Below are positions 34,429 through 43,270 of a stretch of DNA of 64,000 nucleotides, one piece after another. Source of the stretch: Paenibacillus macerans (GTDB lineage Bacteria; Bacillota; Bacilli; Paenibacillales; Paenibacillaceae). The first letter of the stretch is position 1. The number at the start of each line of letters is the position of its first letter. The notes beneath the pieces are model-generated. The model did not search any database, was not told the origin of the DNA, and worked only from the letters and a program-made list of their open reading frames with translations. The stretch is taken from positions 83,324-147,323 of the forward strand of contig NZ_JAMBOE010000013.1 of assembly GCF_023715465.1 (NCBI RefSeq), given 5' to 3'. The translations under genes were made by a program, and so were the position numbers.

Positions 34429-35331
34429 ATGGAGGTCAATGCAGGAACGGAACTTCAATCATTTAGCAGCCGTTATAACAGCGAGCAGGCCTGCATGGAA
34501 GCGCTGATCGCGATGAAGTGGCCAAACGGCTTCATCTGCCCGCGCTGCGCTCACACCCGGTGCAGTCGTTTGACCTCCCGGCATATCCCCTTGTTCGAGT
34601 GCGGAAAGTGCAAGCATCAAACGTCGGCTTTGGTCGGCACGATTTTTGAAGGAACACATTTGCCCCTGCTCAAGTGGTTTAAGACTCTGGATTTGTTCTT
34701 GCTTGAGGGCGGTATCTCGGCGCTGCGGCTGAGCCAGGTGATCCGGGTCACCTACAAAACCGCCTGGTTGATGCTGCACAAAATACGCCATGCCGTCGGA
34801 GAGTTCGATGCCCGGGAACTGCTCTACGGAGACGTGAAGGTAAACAGCGATCTGTATGGGCGTAATCCGTCCCGGTGTCAGCTTTCGCATCCGTATGCCA
34901 CAGCGGTTATAGCGGGCTGCACGGTCACGGAATCGGGCGAGCCGGAGCACGTCAAAATCCGCCTGGTGCCGCATAAGAGAGGAGACGGACAAAGAGCAAA
35001 CCGTCACGAACTCGCCGCGTTCATCAACGAGCATGTGGATGTCCGTACATCGGCTGTACAGTCGTTCCCTCTAGCCTTTCGGCTGTATGCACCCTTGCGG
35101 AAAGTGGTGAGAGAGGCGTGGGAATCGCTGAAGAGTACATATATAGCCTTGGGACTGAAGCATCTGCAGGCATACCTAAACGAATATACCGGACGCCGCC
35201 GGCTGCACCTGCCCGGAGCGGAAGAAACGATGCGGCAGAAGTTGCTGCGCATATGTGTAGCGATTCCGGCGATCCCTTACCGCCGGCTGATCGCGCGCCA
35301 ACCGAACCAGCCCCTTGCGGCTGCGGCCTGA
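34429..35331 (+). CDS. IS1595-type transposase-like protein with eroded catalytic motif
   Basis: 300 residues from the ATG at 34429 (weak GGGGGCGAG site). The N-terminal zinc ribbon of IS1595/ISXO2 transposases is intact (Cys37, Cys40, Cys58, Cys61; FICPRCAHTRC and CGKCKHQTS). It is followed by the usual helix-turn-helix-like segment SQVIRVTYKTAWLMLHKIRHAV. Where active relatives read VEVDETYVGG, this protein reads VKVNSDLYGRN, so the first DDE acid is lost, and I see no second Asp motif. The end KHLQAYLNEYTGRRR matches the family. I see no inverted repeats flanking it. The SOS-type promoter and open frame suggest retained, possibly domesticated, function as a DNA-binding protein. Confidence 0.75.
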   Translation: MEVNAGTELQSFSSRYNSEQACMEALIAMKWPNGFICPRCAHTRCSRLTSRHIPLFECGKCKHQTSALVGTIFEGTHLPLLKWFKTLDLFLLEGGISALRLSQVIRVTYKTAWLMLHKIRHAVGEFDARELLYGDVKVNSDLYGRNPSRCQLSHPYATAVIAGCTVTESGEPEHVKIRLVPHKRGDGQRANRHELAAFINEHVDVRTSAVQSFPLAFRLYAPLRKVVREAWESLKSTYIALGLKHLQAYLNEYTGRRRLHLPGAEETMRQKLLRICVAIPAIPYRRLIARQPNQPLAAAA

Positions 35332-35907
35332 TCGAGACGTAGGATCGGCGAGGGGAGTTTGATGCAGATCAACTTAATGGGTAGGGGGTAGCTTAATGCG
35401 GATCAACTTGATTGGTGTGAATTAGCATGAACGGTGCGGGCGTTGCTGCAGATGGAAGGGTTCAGGCTACAGCAAAATCACGGTCTTTTCGTTTTCCACG
35501 CGTCTTGTCCTTGATCTCTTGTCCTTGATCCCCTGTCTCGATCTCTTGTCCGGTCTGTTTCACCTCCCCTAAACCTGATTCCTTCTCCTAAGTCCGTCTA
35601 AATTATCTCGAACCGATCTGCTTCTCCACCAAATATTCTCTTCCCCCGAGCTTGTCTGTTTCTCTGCTACCTGATCAAACGGGATAATCGTGCAAAGCGT
35701 CCGGACAGTGAGTGTTGGTCTGCCGCCCACCCCACCCCACTCCCCTATCCTCAAGCTTTCAACGCCCTTGGTAGTTGATTTAGGTCGGGCTAATGGTCTA
35801 TAACAATGAAAGACACCTCTTCTGTCTGATCGTAGAAGCTCGTCACTCTCGCTTTACCAAACGATGCAGTGTTTTTCTATTTTGCCAGCTTAAATTCTAT
35901 AATTTTT
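35332..35907. other. Intergenic region, no feature recognised
   Basis: The sequence has pyrimidine-rich stretches and short direct repeats of CTTGTCCTTGATC-like words near 35505-35550. I find no gene, promoter or hairpin that I can support. Confidence 0.4.
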
Positions 35908-35952
35908 AAAAGGCCATCCCGGCGAAGTCGATCATCTTCGGGATGGCCTTTT
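35908..35952 (-). terminator. Terminator of glnA
   Basis: Perfect 14-base arms AAAAGGCCATCCCG and CGGGATGGCCTTTT with a 17-base loop. It ends with T-runs in both directions. Confidence 0.9.
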
Positions 35953-35984
35953 GTTTATTTTCAATGTTATAAAATCAGTGCTTC

Positions 35985-37409
35985 TTACAGGTCGTAGTAA
36001 AGTCCGAATTCGTAAGGATGGACTCTTACGGCTACCGCTCTCGCTTCGGCGCGTTTCAATTCGATGAAGTTCTCGATGAAGGCTTTCGTGAATACGCCGC
36101 CTGCCGTCAGGAACTCGCTGTCGGCAGCCAGCGCGTCCAACGCTTCGTCCAGGGAGCCCGGTACGCTGCGGATGCCGGCTTTTTCTTCGTCGGACAATTC
36201 ATAGATGTTTTTGTCGAACGGTCCGTAGCCCAGTTTAACCGGATCGATTTTGTTCTTGATGCCGTCCAGACCGGCCATCAGCATCGCGGAGAAGGCCAGG
36301 TACGGGTTGGCCGTGGAGTCCGGCGTGCGGAACTCGATCCGGCATCCTTTCGGCGTTACGGCCGCTACCGGAATACGCACGGCCGCCGAACGGTTGCCCT
36401 TGGAGAATACGAGGTTAACCGGCGCTTCAAAGCCAGGCACCAGACGTTTAAAAGAGTTTGTGCTCGGGTTCGTGAACGCGATAATCGCAGGAGCGTGGTG
36501 CAGGATGCCGCCGATGTAGTGCAGCGCCGTTTCACTCAGGTTCGCGTACGCCCCTTTATCATAGAACAGCGGAGTGTCGCCATTGAAGATCGATTGGTGC
36601 ACGTGCATGCCGCTTCCGTTATCGCCGAACAGCGGTTTCGGCATAAAGGTGGCAGTTTTGCCGAATTGAGCGGCCGTGTTATGCACGATGTATTTATAAA
36701 CCATCAGGTTATCGGCCGTTTTCAGCAGCGTATCGAAACGGAAGTTGATTTCCGCTTGACCGGAAGTGGCCACTTCGTGGTGGTGGCGTTCCACACGGAG
36801 GCCGGCTTCCTCCAGCAGGCGGCACATTTCACTGCGGATGTCCTGCTGCTTGTCGGTTGGAGCAACCGGTACATAACCGCCTTTTACAGGCACTTTGTAG
36901 CCCAGGTTTCCGCCCTCTTCGGCGCGTCCCGTATTCCAGACCGCTTCCTCGGAATCTACCGAGTAAAACGTTTTATTCATACCGCTTTCGAAGCGGACAT
37001 CGTCAAAAATGAAAAACTCGGATTCCGGAGCAAAGAAGGCTGCGGTTCCGACACCGCTTTGCTTCAGGTATTCTTCAGCGCGTACGGCCACGCTGCGCGG
37101 ATCCCGCTCGTAACGTTCGCCGTCCGGTGTATAGATATCGCAAAACACGTTCAACGTCGGATGCGCTGTAAACGGATCTACGAATACGGAGCCGTGGTCC
37201 GGCATCATAACCATATCGGATTCTTCGATACCGCGGAAGCCGGGGATCGAAGATCCGTCGAAAGCAACGCCGTTTTTGAAAGTATCTTCATCCACTTCTT
37301 TGGCAGGAAGTGTGATATGATGTGCGCGTCCCGACAAATCAACAAAACGAAAGTCTACCCATTCGATTTGCTTTTCTTTGATTGTTTTTAAAACGAACTC
37401 TGCTGACAT
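35985..37409 (-). CDS. glnA: Glutamine synthetase type I (beta-like)
   Basis: 474 residues, longer than the about 444 residues of the usual Bacillus enzyme and close to the enterobacterial type. Metal- and substrate-binding motifs are present: FDGSSIPGF, APESEFFIFDD, GQAEINFRF, NGSGMHVHQS, KRLVPGFEAPVNL and RIEFRTPDST. The segment DKNIYELSDEE near residue 400 matches the adenylylation-tyrosine region of GSI-beta. It makes glutamine from glutamate, ammonia and ATP. GGGGAGG precedes the ATG. Two GlnR/TnrA-type boxes upstream show nitrogen control, but no glnR lies next to it, unlike the classical glnRA operon. Confidence 0.96.
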   Translation of the reverse strand: MSAEFVLKTIKEKQIEWVDFRFVDLSGRAHHITLPAKEVDEDTFKNGVAFDGSSIPGFRGIEESDMVMMPDHGSVFVDPFTAHPTLNVFCDIYTPDGERYERDPRSVAVRAEEYLKQSGVGTAAFFAPESEFFIFDDVRFESGMNKTFYSVDSEEAVWNTGRAEEGGNLGYKVPVKGGYVPVAPTDKQQDIRSEMCRLLEEAGLRVERHHHEVATSGQAEINFRFDTLLKTADNLMVYKYIVHNTAAQFGKTATFMPKPLFGDNGSGMHVHQSIFNGDTPLFYDKGAYANLSETALHYIGGILHHAPAIIAFTNPSTNSFKRLVPGFEAPVNLVFSKGNRSAAVRIPVAAVTPKGCRIEFRTPDSTANPYLAFSAMLMAGLDGIKNKIDPVKLGYGPFDKNIYELSDEEKAGIRSVPGSLDEALDALAADSEFLTAGGVFTKAFIENFIELKRAEARAVAVRVHPYEFGLYYDL

Positions 37410-37489
37410 TGCGCTTTCCTCCCCAAATCACGAACATTAAATCCCGTTAATGCGATTAACGTTCATCCTTTTGTTTTATTCTGTGGTTC

Positions 37490-37518
37490 ATTATAGGTCT
37501 ATTGGGTCCGCTCGTCAA
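37490..37518 (-). promoter_or_regulatory. glnA promoter
   Basis: Minus-strand TTGACG (37513-37518) and a perfect TATAAT (37490-37495) are 17 bases apart. Confidence 0.85.
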
Positions 37519-37524
37519 TACTTA

Positions 37525-37563
37525 TGTAAGGTATTTTTATATCTCATGTAAGGTATTATTACA
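37525..37563. promoter_or_regulatory. Two GlnR/TnrA-type operator boxes upstream of glnA
   Basis: 37547-37563 matches TGTNA-N7-TNACA perfectly (TGTAAGGTATTATTACA). 37525-37541 matches with one mismatch in the second half-site. They are 22 bases apart, two helical turns, and lie directly upstream of the -35 element. Confidence 0.8.
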
Positions 37564-37590
37564 ACGAGTACAAATTATCCGACAAAAAGT

Positions 37591-37624
37591 ATAAAAGCCC
37601 CTTCGCTAGTGTAGCGAAAGGGCT
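37591..37624 (-). terminator. Terminator of aroF
   Basis: AGCCCCTTCGCTA pairs with TAGCGAAAGGGCT around a three-base loop, with one mismatch. An A-rich left flank supplies T residues on the minus strand. Confidence 0.8.
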
Positions 37625-37660
37625 GCCCATTATTGGTAAATACTCCAAAACATTTATAAT

Positions 37661-38704
37661 TTACAGCTGAAGCGCAGCCTTTGGTGTATCGAACCGTTTG
37701 CCGACAAGCGGAGCTAATTTTTCCAAATCTTGCAGCAAAGCCGCAAACTGGTCGGGGAACAAGGACTGAACGCCATCGCCCGTCATGGAATTGTCAGGAT
37801 CGGTGTGCATCTCGATAATCAGACCATCCGCTCCGGCCGCCACGGACGCTTTAGTCATCGGCTCGACCAGCTCACGCCGCCCCGTCCCATGGCTTGGATC
37901 GGAGATGACCGGCAGGTGGCTAAGGTTTTGCAGCACTGGAATCGCCGACAAATCCAGCGTATTGCGCGTATACGTTTCAAACGTGCGGATGCCGCGCTCG
38001 CACAGCATAACGTTAGGGTTCCCGCCGGCAAGGATGTATTCGGCCGCGTTCAGGAATTCGTCGTAGGTCGCGCTGAACCCGCGCTTCAGCAGCACCGGCT
38101 TGTTGCACGTACCGAGCTTACGCAGCAGGTCGAAGTTTTGCATGTTGCGCGTTCCTACCTGCAAAATATCGGCGTATTCCGCACAGACGTCTACGTATTC
38201 CGGCGTCATGACCTCCGTGATCGTCAGCAGGCCGTGTTTTTTGCCTGCCTCGGCCATCATAACGAGACCTTCCACGCCGACGCCCTGGAAGCTGTACGGG
38301 CCCGTACGCGGCTTAAAGGCGCCGCCGCGAAGCACCTGACCACCGGCCGCTTTGACGAGTCTGGCGATTTCGTCAATCTGCTCCGGGGATTCCACCGCGC
38401 AAGGCCCGCCCATCACAACCAGTTCCCCACCGCCGATGGTCACATCGCCGATGCGAATGACCGTGTTTTCCGGATGGAAATCGCGGCTCGCCAATTTATA
38501 CGATTTTGAAATCTTAATGACATTTTCAACATCCTTCATTTGACGGAGATGCTCGGCGAGCTTCGGTTCGATCGTCCCGATCAACCCGATCACCGTATGG
38601 TCCTTTCCGCGCGACACATGGGCCTGCAGCCCTTCCTTTTCAATCACGGCGACGATTTCCTGAATCCGCCCTTCCGGCGTATGTTTCGAGGTAATGACGA
38701 TCAT
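37661..38704 (-). CDS. aroF: 3-deoxy-7-phosphoheptulonate (DAHP) synthase, AroA(Q)/beta type with regulatory N-domain
   Basis: 347 residues from the ATG at 38704, nine bases after AAAGGA; another ATG two codons upstream is too close to that site. The N-terminal 70 residues form a ferredoxin-like domain (IVITSKHTPEGRIQEIVAVIEK). The barrel follows with VVMGGPCAVESPEQI, LRGGAFKPRTGPYSFQG, LQVGTRNMQNFDLL, KPVLLKRGFSATYDEFL and ISDPSHGTGRRELVEPM. It condenses phosphoenolpyruvate and erythrose-4-phosphate in the first step of aromatic amino acid synthesis. Transcribed alone. Confidence 0.96.
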   Translation of the reverse strand: MIVITSKHTPEGRIQEIVAVIEKEGLQAHVSRGKDHTVIGLIGTIEPKLAEHLRQMKDVENVIKISKSYKLASRDFHPENTVIRIGDVTIGGGELVVMGGPCAVESPEQIDEIARLVKAAGGQVLRGGAFKPRTGPYSFQGVGVEGLVMMAEAGKKHGLLTITEVMTPEYVDVCAEYADILQVGTRNMQNFDLLRKLGTCNKPVLLKRGFSATYDEFLNAAEYILAGGNPNVMLCERGIRTFETYTRNTLDLSAIPVLQNLSHLPVISDPSHGTGRRELVEPMTKASVAAGADGLIIEMHTDPDNSMTGDGVQSLFPDQFAALLQDLEKLAPLVGKRFDTPKAALQL

Positions 38705-38734
38705 CTTCATTCATCCTTTCATGTTTAAGAGGTA

Positions 38735-38901
38735 GTTCAAAAAGTCCGCTTTTGATCACGAAGCAAATTCAAGAAGTAATTCGGCGTCGAATCTTGAATT
38801 CAGCCGGCCCCTCCGGTGCTCACGTACCCAAAACGTACGCTCCGCTCCTCGGTCCCGTCTTCATTCAACCTTCTTGGTGCTGAAAACCGACCTTTTTGAA
38901 C
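38735..38901 (-). repeat. MITE-like element, inverted copy
   Basis: 167 bases, opening GTTCAAAAAGTC and closing with CCTTTTTGAAC, inverted relative to the copies at 16911. The central block with GTACCCAAAACGTACGCTCC is almost identical to theirs. It lies upstream of aroF. Confidence 0.85.
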
Positions 38902-38917
38902 ACGCACTTTAAGAGGT

Positions 38918-38955
38918 AGCTCAAAAAGTCATCTTTTGATCACGCACTCTAACGG
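38918..38955. repeat. MITE-like element, end fragment
   Basis: CTCAAAAAGTCATCTTTTGATCACG repeats the terminal segment of the neighbouring copy. The remaining sequence to 39130 shows no gene. Confidence 0.6.
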
Positions 38956-39130
38956 GCGCAGGCCCGATGTGAGTACGATAATGATAATTAAGTAGAAACG
39001 AAGTCGCTCTTTCACTTAAACGCTTGTTCGCTTTTAAGCTTTTATCCACTAAAGCAACTATAGCCGATTATGCCGTTCCCGTCAAGTTCAAAGGGGGAAG
39101 ATCTCACGAAATGCAAAAGTGCAGGCGGTC

Positions 39131-39169
39131 AAAAAATAGAAGGCTTGGAGATTCTCTCTCCAGCCTTCT
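39131..39169 (-). terminator. Terminator of the CAP-domain gene
   Basis: AGAAGGCTTGGAGA pairs with TCTCCAGCCTTCT with one bulge. Six A at the left edge give a T-run on the minus strand. Confidence 0.8.
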
Positions 39170-39189
39170 ATCAAATCCTGCTAACTAAC

Positions 39190-39945
39190 TTATCTGCCCA
39201 CAAACTCCTGTGCCCAGTAGCCGTTGTAGTATCCGACCCCGATCAGGTTGTAGTTGGCGTTCAAAATGTTGGCGCGGTGGCCTTCACTGTTCATCCAGGC
39301 GTTGACGACCTCTTGCGGTGTTTTTTGTCCCATGGCGATGTTTTCGCCGGCATAGCTGTACTTGATGCCAAACTTCGTCATCATGTCAAACGGCGAGCCG
39401 TAAGTTGGCGAGGTGTGGCTGAAGTAGTTGTTTTGGCTCATGTCCTTCGCTTTGGCCAAAGCCATGTTGTTCAGCGCGGAGTCGCCGGTAAGCGGCTTAA
39501 GGCCCTGTTTCGCCCGCTCCTGGTTTACCAATTTGATAACCTGGGTAGCAAACTGCGATTTGTCCGTCGTCGTTCCTGCGCCCTGCTGAGCCGAAGAACC
39601 GGAGTTGCCGGCAGTTCCTTTTTGACCAGTGCCGCTTTGTGTATTTCCGGATTGAGTATTGCCTTGGGTTGTTCCGGTTTGTGGTTTTCCGGCAGTCGAT
39701 CCGCTGTTTGGATTGCTTGTTACCGGTTGGGAATTATAAAATAAATACCACGGAATCGTATAATAGGTTGTCCGAGGATAATCCGCAGAATTACCCACAT
39801 TCACTGTATAAGTTTTATAAGTCGTATAAGTCCGATAAGTCGTAGAGTCCGATGCCGCCGAAGCCGTGGCCGGAACGATAAGAGCTGCGGCTACAAGCGC
39901 CGTTAAGCCGCCGGATACCAAACGTTTCATCCTATTCGATTTCAT
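39190..39945 (-). CDS. Secreted CAP/SCP-domain protein (YkwD-like)
   Basis: 251 residues. A signal peptide ends near ASAA (residue about 31). A threonine/tyrosine-rich stretch follows (TTYRTYTTYKTYTVN), then a Gly/Asn/Gln/Ser/Thr-rich linker (about 75-125), then the CAP domain (126-251). The domain has VIKLVNQERAKQGLKPL, AKDMSQNNYFSHTSPTYG, AGENIAMGQ, WMNSEGHRANILNANY and GYWAQEFVG. Bacterial CAP proteins are secreted or spore-associated, and their activity is mostly unknown. AAGGAGATGACAGC precedes the ATG. Transcribed alone. Confidence 0.93.
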   Translation of the reverse strand: MKSNRMKRLVSGGLTALVAAALIVPATASAASDSTTYRTYTTYKTYTVNVGNSADYPRTTYYTIPWYLFYNSQPVTSNPNSGSTAGKPQTGTTQGNTQSGNTQSGTGQKGTAGNSGSSAQQGAGTTTDKSQFATQVIKLVNQERAKQGLKPLTGDSALNNMALAKAKDMSQNNYFSHTSPTYGSPFDMMTKFGIKYSYAGENIAMGQKTPQEVVNAWMNSEGHRANILNANYNLIGVGYYNGYWAQEFVGR

Positions 39946-40013
39946 GCTGTCATCTCCTTAGCAGTCTTTTTAGTTACAATTTTGTAACCAATCTACTAGG
40001 AGTATAACATGAA

Positions 40014-40039
40014 ATTTGCGGGGTTGTGACCCCGCAAAT
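40014..40039 (-). terminator. Hairpin after ispH
   Basis: Perfect 11-base arms ATTTGCGGGGT and ACCCCGCAAAT with a four-base loop, 16 bases after the ispH stop. There is no strong T-run. Confidence 0.65.
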
Positions 40040-40054
40040 GTTGGAAATCGGACA

Positions 40055-41014
40055 TTATTCCTCTCTGTTGCGGGTGGCGGCTTTTACCGGAGGCAGCAGC
40101 TTTTTCATGTTCACCGTACGGATGAGTTCCCAGGTGGCCGGATTTTCCGGATCATATTGCTCCAGATAATGAATGACTTCCTTCGTAATCGGCGTTGGCG
40201 TCGAAGCGCCCGCCGTGACCGCCACCTTCCGGACACCTTGCAGCCACTCCCGCTTGATCTCCGTGACATCGGCGATCCGGTACGCCGTTACGCCGGCGAT
40301 CTCCTCGGACACTTGCGCGAGCCGGTTGGAGTTGTTGCTGCGCGGGTCGCCGACGACGATGACCAGGTCCGCCTGCCCCGCCTGCTCGGCGACGGCTTCC
40401 TGGCGCACTTGCGTCGCCAGGCAAATCTCGTTGTGCACCTCTGCCCCCGGGAACTTCTCCAGCAGCTTTTTCATGATCTGCTTGATGTCCCATTGGCTCA
40501 TCGTCGTCTGGTTCGTAATGACGATCTTGTCCGCAGCGATCCGCAAATCTTCGATCTCTGCTTCTTTCTCGATCAGATGAACCTGCTCCGGAGCTACGCC
40601 GACCGCGCCTTCCGGCTCGGGATGGCCTTTTTTGCCGATGTAGATGACCTCGTACCCGTCCGCCACCTTTTCCTTGATCAGCACGTGGGTTTTCGTCACA
40701 TCCGGACAGGTGGCGTCAACGGTCGTGAGGCCTTTGTCGCGGGCTAATTTCCGGACCTCCGGCGACACCCCGTGGGCGGTAAAAATAACCGTCCCGCTCT
40801 CCACTTGCTCGAGGATCTCCATCCGGTTGGGCCCATCCAGCGTAATGATGCCCTCGTCTTCAAACGACTGCGTGACATGGCTGTTGTGCACAATCATGCC
40901 CAATATATAAATCGGCCGCGGCAGATCCAGATTTTTGGCCGCCTGTCTTGCCAGCACCATCGCATCAACGACGCCGTAACAGTAGCCGCGCGGCGAAATT
41001 TTGATCACTTCCAT
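40055..41014 (-). CDS. ispH: 4-hydroxy-3-methylbut-2-enyl diphosphate reductase
   Basis: 319 residues from the ATG at 41014, preceded by AGGGA; a GTG at 41038 is an alternative. The three iron-sulfur cysteines are in SPRGYCYGVV (Cys12), TVDATCPDVTK and NEICLATQVRQEA. FTAHGVSPEVRK and VGDPRSNNSNRL are conserved. It makes isopentenyl and dimethylallyl diphosphate in the last step of the MEP pathway. Confidence 0.96.
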   Translation of the reverse strand: MEVIKISPRGYCYGVVDAMVLARQAAKNLDLPRPIYILGMIVHNSHVTQSFEDEGIITLDGPNRMEILEQVESGTVIFTAHGVSPEVRKLARDKGLTTVDATCPDVTKTHVLIKEKVADGYEVIYIGKKGHPEPEGAVGVAPEQVHLIEKEAEIEDLRIAADKIVITNQTTMSQWDIKQIMKKLLEKFPGAEVHNEICLATQVRQEAVAEQAGQADLVIVVGDPRSNNSNRLAQVSEEIAGVTAYRIADVTEIKREWLQGVRKVAVTAGASTPTPITKEVIHYLEQYDPENPATWELIRTVNMKKLLPPVKAATRNREE

Positions 41015-41076
41015 GACTTTATCCCTGCTTTCTAGCACCCATATTTCCTGACGGAGGGAAGCAACTCTATTATAGC

Positions 41077-42534
41077 TTATTCCAGCAGGCCGTTAAAGCT
41101 GGCCGGGAGCCAGATGACAAATGTCGTGCCTTGACCGAGCTTGGTCATGACCTCCACCGAGCCATCATGTTCGTCGATGATCCATTTGGCGATGGACAGG
41201 CCGAGCCCTGTGCCCTGAATCACACCGCGGGAAGGATCCGCGCGGTAGAAGCGCTCAAAAATATGCGGGACCTCGCTGCGGTCCATGCCGATGCCCGTGT
41301 CGGCGATGCGGATGCCGATTTGGTCCCCGGCGCGTACAGCATCGATGGTGACGCGGCCTTCCTCGGTATATTTGAAGGCATTTTCAATGAAAATAAACAG
41401 CATCTGCTGCAAATAATCTTTACTCCCCATGACGACGGCGCCATCCAGCGCATCCAGATTTCCGGTAATCCATTCAGCCTTGCGCGGCAGAAATTGGGCG
41501 CGGCGAACGACCTCTTCCAACACCGGCTGCAGCAGGAGCGGTTCCTTGGTCACCGTTTGCCCGGCGTCGGCGCGGGCCAGCGACAGCATATCGTTGACCA
41601 GCCGGCTCATCCGTTCGGATTCGGCGGAAATATCGCTGACCGCCTCGATGGAATAGGAACGAATCCTTTTTTCTTCGGCGGCATCGTGTTTTTCCGCTTC
41701 CGGGCTCCACATCTTTTTCAGCAAATCGACATTGCCGCGAATCGTGGTAAGCGGAGTCCTCAGCTCATGGGAGGCGTCCGAAACAAAACGCCGCTGCGCC
41801 GAATAAGCATCCTCCAACACCTTGTAAAACCCTTCGGTGCGTTCAAGCATGTTGTTTACGGTGCCGATCAGGCCGCCGATTTCGTCGTTCGGCCCGTCGT
41901 AGTCGATCCGCACGCTCAAATCGTTCCCCGTCTGAATCCCGTTTGCTGCCTCGATCACCTTGCCGATCGGCGCCATCGATTTGCGGGCCAGGAACAGGCC
42001 TAGCGAGCTGGCAATCACGATCGTAAACAGCGAGCCGAACAAAATTACGGTCCGCATCTGCTTCATCAACCGGTCTTCGGCGTTCGTATCCGCGGCCAAC
42101 TGGAGCAGCCCAACGATGGTATGGTCGTTAAGTCCGAGAGCCCTTTCATATAACATATATGAATTTCCATTTATCGTGATAGATTGAAACTTACCGTTTT
42201 GGATTTCTTTCATCTCGGGTATGGGGAATTTGATTTTTCGTTCCGCCAGGCCTGGAGAGAGACGGTATGTCCCGATGACATAGTTGTTAAGCTGCCAAAA
42301 TATGCGGGCATCCTCCAGCCTGATGATTTGATCGGGGTCGAGCTGCATATCCCATCCCTGTGTGAGCGTAATGTTTTGTGTGCTAAGAATCTGGTCCGCT
42401 TGCTCAATAACTCTTTTCTTCACTTCTTGATACGTATTATAATTAACCAGCCCGTAAATCGATACGCTGAACAAAATAAGCGTCACGGCCAGTATGCCGG
42501 TGTACCATGCGGTCAGCCGCAGCCGGATCGACAT
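41077..42534 (-). CDS. Sensor histidine kinase, CssS-like
   Basis: 485 residues. The first membrane helix is at about 10-32 (AWYTGILAVTLILFSVSIYGL), an extracellular loop of about 125 residues follows, and a second helix (LFGSLFTIVIASSLGLFLA) leads to HAMP, HisKA with SHELRTPLTTIRGN, and an ATPase domain with FIENAFKY, IADTGIGMDRSEVPHIFERFYRAD and GTGLGLSI. It starts one base after the regulator stop. Because the pair lies directly downstream of an HtrA-type protease, it is probably equivalent to CssRS of Bacillus, which senses misfolded exported proteins. The CssS assignment is inference from context. Confidence 0.85.
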   Translation of the reverse strand: MSIRLRLTAWYTGILAVTLILFSVSIYGLVNYNTYQEVKKRVIEQADQILSTQNITLTQGWDMQLDPDQIIRLEDARIFWQLNNYVIGTYRLSPGLAERKIKFPIPEMKEIQNGKFQSITINGNSYMLYERALGLNDHTIVGLLQLAADTNAEDRLMKQMRTVILFGSLFTIVIASSLGLFLARKSMAPIGKVIEAANGIQTGNDLSVRIDYDGPNDEIGGLIGTVNNMLERTEGFYKVLEDAYSAQRRFVSDASHELRTPLTTIRGNVDLLKKMWSPEAEKHDAAEEKRIRSYSIEAVSDISAESERMSRLVNDMLSLARADAGQTVTKEPLLLQPVLEEVVRRAQFLPRKAEWITGNLDALDGAVVMGSKDYLQQMLFIFIENAFKYTEEGRVTIDAVRAGDQIGIRIADTGIGMDRSEVPHIFERFYRADPSRGVIQGTGLGLSIAKWIIDEHDGSVEVMTKLGQGTTFVIWLPASFNGLLE

Positions 42535-42535
42535 G

Positions 42536-43225
42536 TTACGCGTCTCCTCTCAGAATGTAGCCGGCGCCGCGGATCGTTTGAATGAGCCGCTTGCCGCCGT
42601 GTTCCTCCGTTTTTTGGCGCAGCATGGCGATATACACCTCTAGCACATTCGATTCTCCGCTGTAATCGTAGCCCCAGATTTTGTCCATAATTAAATCCCG
42701 GGTCAGCAGCCGTTTGGGATTTTGCATGAATAGATGCAAGAGCTCGAACTCTTTGGCCGTCAATTCCAGTCGATGCCCCCCGCGCACCACTTCGCGGGAA
42801 TCGAGATCCATGACGATATCTTCAAAAATCAGCCGTTGGCTGTCCGCCTCCCCGGCGCTTTCCTTGCGCCTAAGCAGCGCCCGCACCCGGGCCAGCAACT
42901 CTTCCAAGGCAAACGGTTTGACCAGATAATCATCCGCGCCGAGATCCAGCCCCTTCACCCGATTCTCGACCTCGTCTTTAGCGGTCAGCATCAGCACCGG
43001 GACCGTGCTGCCTCCTTCGCGCAGCCTGCGGCAAACCTCAAAACCGTCAACCTTCGGCATCATCACATCCAGGATGATCAGATCCGGATTGGCCGTCATG
43101 ACCATGGACAGCCCCTCCGCCCCGTTATGCGCCGTATATACGTCGTATCCCTCAAACGCCAGGCCGCGCCGCAGCATGGACGTGATTTTCTCGTCATCGT
43201 CAATCACCAATATTCCCGATCTCAC
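42536..43225 (-). CDS. OmpR-family response regulator, CssR-like
   Basis: 229 residues from a GTG start with AAGGAG upstream. Receiver motifs are VIDDDEKI, LIILDVMMPKVDGFEV (phosphorylated Asp), MLTAKDE and YLVKPFALEEL. The winged-helix domain ends in KRLIQTIRGAGYIL. It sits between the htrA gene and its kinase, all on the same strand, and would be expected to activate htrA under secretion stress. Confidence 0.9.
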   Translation of the reverse strand: MRSGILVIDDDEKITSMLRRGLAFEGYDVYTAHNGAEGLSMVMTANPDLIILDVMMPKVDGFEVCRRLREGGSTVPVLMLTAKDEVENRVKGLDLGADDYLVKPFALEELLARVRALLRRKESAGEADSQRLIFEDIVMDLDSREVVRGGHRLELTAKEFELLHLFMQNPKRLLTRDLIMDKIWGYDYSGESNVLEVYIAMLRQKTEEHGGKRLIQTIRGAGYILRGDA

Positions 43226-43270
43226 GATTATCTCTCCTTATCTAAACAATTCACCTTACCTTATTGTACC

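Noticed and set aside
34429..35331. Complete insertion sequence
   Set aside because: I found no terminal inverted repeats or target duplication around the gene and the catalytic motif is altered.
36018..37391. Plus-strand frame of 457 codons opposite glnA
   Set aside because: It is a shadow of glutamine synthetase codon usage; the minus-strand protein carries all family motifs.
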